64,000 bases of DNA from LMUY01 sp965199555. GTDB taxonomy: Bacteria; Pseudomonadota; Alphaproteobacteria; Acetobacterales; Acetobacteraceae. Location of the stretch: the NCBI GenBank assembly GCA_965199555.1, contig CBDASJ010000024.1:274938-338937 (forward strand). Direction: 5' to 3'. This document shows positions 59,567 to 64,000 of this stretch, piece by piece (position 1 is the stretch's first letter; each line of letters starts with the position of its first letter). The translations under genes and the position numbers were made by a program. Below the pieces are notes generated by a model. The model was not told the origin of the DNA and did no database searches. It saw only the letters and a program-made list of their open reading frames with translations.

Positions 59567-60427
59567 TCACCCCGGCAGATGGAAGCGCGCGGACACCGGG
59601 CAATGGTCGGACAGGTGCTCCTTGCGGTCCGCACCCTCGCGATACACCAGGACTCGCAGGGACGACCTGTCCAGCCATCCCCGCGCCACGCCGCCGGCCA
59701 GAATGTGGTCGATGAAATGCTCGCCGCCCCAGCACGGGCTGTCATGCCCCTCGGTGGCGCGGGCCAAGGCACCCGAACCCTGCAAAGCGGCGAGCAACCC
59801 GTCCGCCGGGTCCATCCAGCGGTTGAAGTCGCCCAGCACGATGAAGGGCACGCCCTCGCGTTGCCGCTGCGCCAGCCAGCCCTGCAGCACCACGGCCTGT
59901 TGCCGCAGGTCGGCGCATTGCGGCCGGCGCGACCGGTCCAGTGGGTCGCGTTGGCAGCCGGTCTTGAGGTGGACGGCAAGCACGCGCAACGGCCCGGACG
60001 GCAGCTCCAACGTCAGGTCCGCGCCGCTGCGCAGGCGGTGCGCGGCGCCGGGCGTCACGTCCAGCGCTAACAGATCAGGGTTCTGGTGCACCGGGATGCC
60101 GTTGCGCACGGCAATCCCGACCCGCTGCACCACGTGGTCCTGCGTGAAGAACAGCGTGTAGCGGTCAGGCGGGAACAGGGTTGCCGCGACCGCGGGCCCG
60201 TCCACCTCCTGCAAGGCGACCAGGTCGGCGTTCAACTGCTCGGCATAGTGGCGCAGTTGCGCCCGGTCGGCCGCGTCCTTCGGTTGCACGTCCGCCGGCA
60301 GATCCGGGTCGCCCGCCGGGCGGGTGGTCAGCCATTCCAGGTTCCAGGTGGCGACCTTGAGGTCCGCGGCGCGTCCGGCGGCCGGTGTCAGCGCGACGGC
60401 GCATAGCAGCAGCCACCGTGCCCACAT
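59567..60427 (-). CDS. Exported endonuclease/exonuclease/phosphatase-fold protein
   Basis: A 286-residue EEP-superfamily enzyme with an N-terminal signal peptide (WARWLLLCAVALTPAAGRAA). The catalytic fold shows KVATWNLEWL, LVALQEVDG (metal-binding Glu), AVHLKTGC, IVLGDFNRW and HLSDHCPV (catalytic Asp-His). Secreted members act as DNases, sphingomyelinases or phosphatases; which applies here is unknown. ATG at 60427 overlaps the end of the DUF2075 reading frame. Confidence 0.75.
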   Translation of the reverse strand: MWARWLLLCAVALTPAAGRAADLKVATWNLEWLTTRPAGDPDLPADVQPKDAADRAQLRHYAEQLNADLVALQEVDGPAVAATLFPPDRYTLFFTQDHVVQRVGIAVRNGIPVHQNPDLLALDVTPGAAHRLRSGADLTLELPSGPLRVLAVHLKTGCQRDPLDRSRRPQCADLRQQAVVLQGWLAQRQREGVPFIVLGDFNRWMDPADGLLAALQGSGALARATEGHDSPCWGGEHFIDHILAGGVARGWLDRSSLRVLVYREGADRKEHLSDHCPVSARFHLPG

Positions 60428-62188
60428 CACCGGACGCCCCCCACGCGATGGGCGCCGCAGGACAGCAGGTAGTCGGCGGTGCGGTCCAGGGCGGCCGGGT
60501 CGCGCGTCGGGTCGGCGGGGTCGCCCGGCGGCACCCAGATCACCGTTTCATAGCGCGCCCGGGTCAGCAGCACGCGATACGCATTGCGTTTGTTCAACCC
60601 CTTCTCCGCCGCGCGCGGGCGCGTCCACAACGTGCCGCGGAACGCCCGCGCCTGCCAAGCGGACCCGTCCCACACCAGGTCGCCGTCCCAGCACAGCCCG
60701 GCGGCGTCCAGTTCCAGGCCTTGGGCGAAGAACTCGGTGGCCGCCACCTCCAGCGCGTCGGACGCGCGCACGTCCGGGAAGCGGTCGAGGAACCAGCGCG
60801 CCACCGCGGACGGATCGTCATGCGGCAGGGTGGCGCCCAGCCCCTCGGCCCGCAGCCGCCGCGCACCGGAGGAGCAAAGCAGGCCAGCACGGCGGGTGCC
60901 GCGGCAGGCGCGGCGCAAGCGCGCCCGCAACACCGCCAGGTCCCGGGTGACGCTGAAGGGCACGCCGTCCCGTGCCAGCGCGCGTGCCGCAGGCGCGTCG
61001 CCGGCGAGCACCGCGTCCACCCAGGCCGGCGCCACCGCGCTGCGCAGGGAGCGCACCGGCGTGTCCAGATGCAGCGCCGCGTCCACCGCACGGTTCGGCA
61101 GCGCCGGCAGCCGGTGCCGCGCCGCCGCGGCGGCCGTGGCACCGGGCGCGGCGATGACCTTCCAGGCCGGCCGCGTGCTGCAACGCCTCTCCCCAGCCGG
61201 CCAGGCCACCCTCGCCGTCATGGATTTCCTGTCCGGTGCCGACCAGGCACAGGATCACCGGCCCGTCCGTGCGGCGCGCCATGATGTCCAGCAGCAGCGC
61301 TGGTTCGCTGTCCGCCAGCTTCACCGGGCGGGTTGCCGTCTTGGCGCGGGCGTGGGCGGCGGACCAGCAACGTTGCGCTTCGTCGATTACCACCACCCGT
61401 TCGGGTGGGATGCCGCCCCCGGCATAGCAGTCGCGGAACGCCGGCAGCGCCTGGATCACCCCTTCCATCCGCTGCCGCGCGGCTCGCAGCGACAGGCCGG
61501 AGTCGCGCGCCAACGCTTCCCGCAGCACGTGCACCAGGCTGGGGTTGCCGGTCAGGAAGGCCGCTTGCCCTGCGAACGCGGTGTCCAGCCCGCACAGCGT
61601 CTTGCCCGCGCCGGGAATGCCGGTGACGAACAGGATGGTCGGCTGCTTCGTCACCGCCGCTGCCGCGACCGCTTCGGCAATGGCGGCACGGGTCGCGCCG
61701 AGGTTGTGCGCGTCGGCATGGGCCGTGCGGATGTCGGCCACGCCATGCCGGGCGTACAGCATGCGCGCGGCCTCGATCAGCGACGGCACCGGGCGGTATG
61801 GCGCGTCCTGCCAGTCCGCCGAGGCCAGCAGCGGCCCGAACGCGGCGGCGCTCGCGATGTCCCGCAAGGTGAGCTCCAGCGTGGCCGCGTTGGCTTCCAG
61901 CACCGGCGTTACGCCGGGCAGCATCAACGGCCGCGCGGCGGTGTTGCGGGCGGCGTCCAGCGTGACCAGCAGCGGCACCACCGGGTGCAGGCGGCTGCCG
62001 GCGTGGAAGTCGTGCAGGTCCAGCGCCGCATCCTCCGCCGCGTCCCGGTCGCGCGCGCTGTGGCGGCGGCCAGCGCGCACCGTGCAGGCGACGATGGCAC
62101 GCGGCATCAGCACCACGGCGTCGATTCGCCGGCGCAGCCGCGGCAGGTGCCAGTCGGGCAGGACGGTCCAGGGGCCGGACGGGAACAT
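60427..62188 (-). pseudogene. DUF2075 ATPase/helicase-like gene split by a frameshift
   Basis: Two overlapping frames together make a DUF2075 protein. The first (62188-60818) has ILFVTGIPGAGKTLCGLDTA (Walker A), NPSLVHVLREALARD, VVVIDEAQRCW (Walker B) and VILCLVGTGQEIHDGEGG. At about 61150-61180 the sense moves to the second frame (ending 60427), with WKVIAAPGATAAAAARHRLP, HLDTPVRSLRS, TRDLAVLRARLRRACRGTRRAGLLCSSGARRL and GLNKRNAYRVLLTRARYETVIWVP (helicase motif VI-like). A one-base insertion (or two-base loss) explains the break. Related proteins are found in defence and restriction contexts. Confidence 0.7.
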
Positions 62189-62227
62189 AAAAGGAATATA
62201 GGGTGGCCGAGGCGGGAGGGGTTAAGG

Positions 62228-62271
62228 CGGGGCGCTGCCCCGTGCTCCGCCAAAGGACGGTCGTCCTTTGG
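62228..62271. repeat. Two-hairpin palindromic repeat, copy 4
   Basis: Reverse orientation to copy 2. Hairpin 62228-62242: CGGGGC-GCT-GCCCCG. Hairpin 62250-62271: 10-base arms CCAAAGGACG and CGTCCTTTGG with a 2-base spacer. It lies in the divergent promoter region between the DUF2075 gene and the MFS gene. Confidence 0.75.
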
Positions 62272-62347
62272 AAACCTGCGCTGGGGGCGGTGGCAAGCTT
62301 GGGGATGGGCTGCTATTTGCCGGTCAAGCAAACCGGAGGACGAACCA

Positions 62348-63770
62348 TTGAGCGGGGCCATCCAAACCAACATCCCCGCCCGGCTCGATCGCTTGCCGTG
62401 GAGCCGGTTCCACCTCCTGGTGGTCATCGCCCTCGGCGTCACCTGGATCCTCGACGGGTTGGAGGTGACCATCGTCGGCTCGCTCGGCCCGGTGTTGCAG
62501 GACAAACGCACGCTGGGGCTCACCCCGCAGGACGTGGGCAGCATCGCTTCCATCTACGTGGTCGGCGCCGTGGTCGGGGCACTGTTCTTCGGCTGGCTGA
62601 CCGACCGGCTGGGCCGCAAGCTGATCTTCAACGTCACGCTGGGGCTCTACGTGCTGGGCGTGCTGTTGTCCGCCTTCGCCTGGGATTTCTGGAGCTTCGC
62701 GGCGTTCCGCTTCCTGACCGGGCTCGGCATCGGCGGCGAATACGCTGCGATCAACTCCGCCATCGACGAGCTGGTGCCGGCCAAGCTGCGCGGCCGCATC
62801 GACCTGATGGTGAACGGCAGCTACTGGGGCGGTGCCGCCATCGGCGCGGCGGCGTCCATCGCCTTGCTGTCGGGCACATGGGTGCCGCTCGATTGGGGCT
62901 GGCGGCTGGGCTTCGGCGTGGGCGGCGTGCTCGGCATCTCCATCCTGTTCCTGCGCCATTGGGTGCCGGAAAGCCCGCGCTGGCTGGTCACGCACGGGCA
63001 GGAGGACGCGGCGCGCAAAACCATCGACGATATCGAGCACCGGGTCAGCGAAAGCGGCGGCGGCGCCCTGCCGCCGGTCAACGGGTCGCTGACCATCCAC
63101 CCGCGCAAGACCTTCGGCTTCGGCCTGGTGTTCGGCGCCATGCTGGGCAAGCATCGCGGCCGCTCCGCCTTGGCGCTGACGCTGATGGTCGCCCAGGCCT
63201 TCCTGTTCAACGCGGTGTTCTTCACCTACGGGCTGGTGCTGCAGCATTACGAGGGCGTGTCGGACGCCCATATCGGCCTCTACATCCTGCCGCTTTGCTT
63301 GGGGAACCTGATCGGGCCGTTCGCCCTGGGGCATCTGTTCGACACGGTGGGGCGCAAGAAGATGATCGCCGGCACCTACACCATCTCGGGCCTGTTGCTG
63401 ATGGTGGTGGCGGTGCTGTTCGGCATGGGGCTGCTGAACGCGACCACGCAAACGTTGTGCTGGGTCACCGTGTTCTTCTTTGCTTCGGCGGCGGCGTCCT
63501 CCGCCTACCTCACGGCCAGCGAAATCTTTCCGCTGGAAACCCGCGCCCTGGCGATCGCCGTGTTCTACGCGCTCGGCACGCTGATCGGCGGGGCGGCGGC
63601 GCCGTGGCTTTTCGGCAAGCTGATCGCCGCCGGGGTCTGCCTGGGCGCTGTCCGCCGGCTACGGGGTGGCGGGCGTGCTGATGCTGGCCGGTGCGGCGAT
63701 GGAGGTGTGGCTGGGCATCGACGCGGAAGGCAAGTCGCTGGAAGACATCGCGGGGCCCCTGTCGGCGTGA
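62348..63770 (+). CDS. MFS transporter (sugar/metabolite type) with a 3' frameshift
   Basis: A major-facilitator permease. TTG start with GGAGGA eight bases upstream. Twelve-helix layout; MFS signatures are FGWLTDRLGRKLIF after helix 2, FLTGLGIGGEYAAINSAIDELVPAKLRGR and HLFDTVGRKKMIAGTY, with PESPRWL and the late SEIFPLETRA motifs typical of sialate/aromatic-acid or sugar porters. After KLIAAGVCL the frame breaks; one fewer G near 63641-63647 restores LSAGYGVAGVLMLAGAAMEVW and a stop at 63768-63770. The uncorrected frame runs to 63859. Confidence 0.78.
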
Positions 63771-63774
63771 CCCG

Positions 63775-64000
63775 TCAGCCCGACGCGGCTTCGCGCGATG
63801 CTGCGGCCGGGTGCGGCGCCGACAGCCGGGCACCGGCGCCGAACAGCTTGTTGCGATAGGTGCCGGGCGCGTAGGCGTGCTTGTAGGCGCCGCGCGCCTG
63901 TAATTCCGGTACCAACAGGTCGACGATCGCCTGCCAGCATTCCGGCGCCACGGTGCGGGACAGGTTGAAGCCGTCCACATCCGCCTCCGCCACCCAGGCC
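63775..64000 (-). CDS. C-terminal fragment of an LLM-class flavin monooxygenase (NtaA/SnaA/DszA-like)
   Basis: The last 74 or so residues of a gene that runs off the right edge: WVAEADVDGFNLSRTVAPECWQ, DLLVPELQARGAYKHAYAPGTYRNKLFGAG and HPAAASRE. The DGFNL and VPELQxRGxY...PGTLREKLFG pattern ends nitrilotriacetate/pristinamycin/dibenzothiophene monooxygenase A components. These FMNH2-dependent enzymes oxidise chelators or sulfur compounds. It is convergent with the MFS gene, four bases apart after frame correction. Confidence 0.78.
   Translation of the reverse strand, partial: AWVAEADVDGFNLSRTVAPECWQAIVDLLVPELQARGAYKHAYAPGTYRNKLFGAGARLSAPHPAAASREAASG

Noticed and set aside
60584..63859. A 1091-codon plus-strand frame reading through the DUF2075 region into the MFS gene
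   Set aside because: Only the part from 62348 is protein-like and it has its own GGAGGA-TTG start; the upstream part is the antisense of the DUF2075 gene.
1..64000. CRISPR arrays, insertion sequences, prophage genes, rRNA and tRNA genes
   Set aside because: No regularly spaced direct repeats, transposase, integrase, phage structural genes or RNA-gene signatures were recognised.

Overview
The window is about 64 kb of very GC-rich chromosome with tightly packed genes, many ATGA, GTGA or TGATG start/stop overlaps, and frequent GTG and TTG starts. The gene repertoire is alphaproteobacterial: DUF2125, DUF4167, DUF1178, a ChpT-like phosphotransferase beside a hybrid CheA, an NDUFS4-type complex I accessory subunit, UbiG, PtsP, and a ComF/GrxC/DUF1178 block. 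Together with dispersed two-hairpin repeats of a kind I associate with Acetobacteraceae, this suggests a Rhodospirillales/Acetobacteraceae bacterium. The family assignment is inference. No rRNA, tRNA, CRISPR array or intact insertion sequence was seen.

Layout. 1-7850: a partial minus-strand gene, an exported trypsin-like protease, a class A PBP, a zinc-ribbon membrane protein, ftsE-ftsX-ydcF, a non-coding stretch with DnaA-box-like sites, DUF2125, a YcgN-type cysteine-cluster protein and a small membrane protein. 7852-9896: a YgjP-type metallopeptidase, then an accessory islet with an orphan Tai4-family T6SS immunity protein and an unrecognised 164-residue protein. 9860-16866: a surface-glycan or natural-product-like block with a FemAB/GNAT acyltransferase, two DegT-type aminotransferase-fold proteins, a PreATP-grasp-like/methyltransferase fusion, a PhyH dioxygenase, a second methyltransferase and two GNATs. 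16880-23626: a lone EF-G, a DUF1800/DUF1501 pair, a PagL-like lipid A deacylase and a D-threonine aldolase-like enzyme. 23548-28580: a chemotaxis operon (chpT-like, hybrid cheA, cheW, cheY, cheR) with no cheB or receptor.

28685-45850 is mostly housekeeping: DUF3553, moaA with a strong bidirectional terminator, a secreted protein, an NDUFAF5/BioC-like methyltransferase, comF-grxC-DUF1178, ubiG, lysC-(nitronate monooxygenase)-ptsP-rodZ-like-ispG, a CcdAB-like toxin-antitoxin pair lodged between ispG and hisS, then hisS-prfA-prmC, DUF4167 and xth. 45786-54688 is catabolic or accessory: a minus-strand operon (nucleotidyltransferase, PhyH dioxygenase, class II aldolase) and a plus-strand operon (amidohydrolase, DppB/DppC-type permeases, binding protein, second amidohydrolase). 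54689-64000 holds a repeat-rich spacer, an MDR reductase, a complex I accessory subunit, a manganese catalase, radC, an SDR and Ohr, an exported EEP-fold enzyme, a frameshifted DUF2075 ATPase, a frameshifted MFS transporter, and the end of an LLM-type flavin monooxygenase.

The least ordinary features are the CcdAB-like module translationally linked to ispG, the orphan Tai4, two families of palindromic repeats, three genes each showing an apparent single-base insertion (dppB, DUF2075, MFS), and two reading frames whose best upstream start is a CTG overlapping the previous stop codon.
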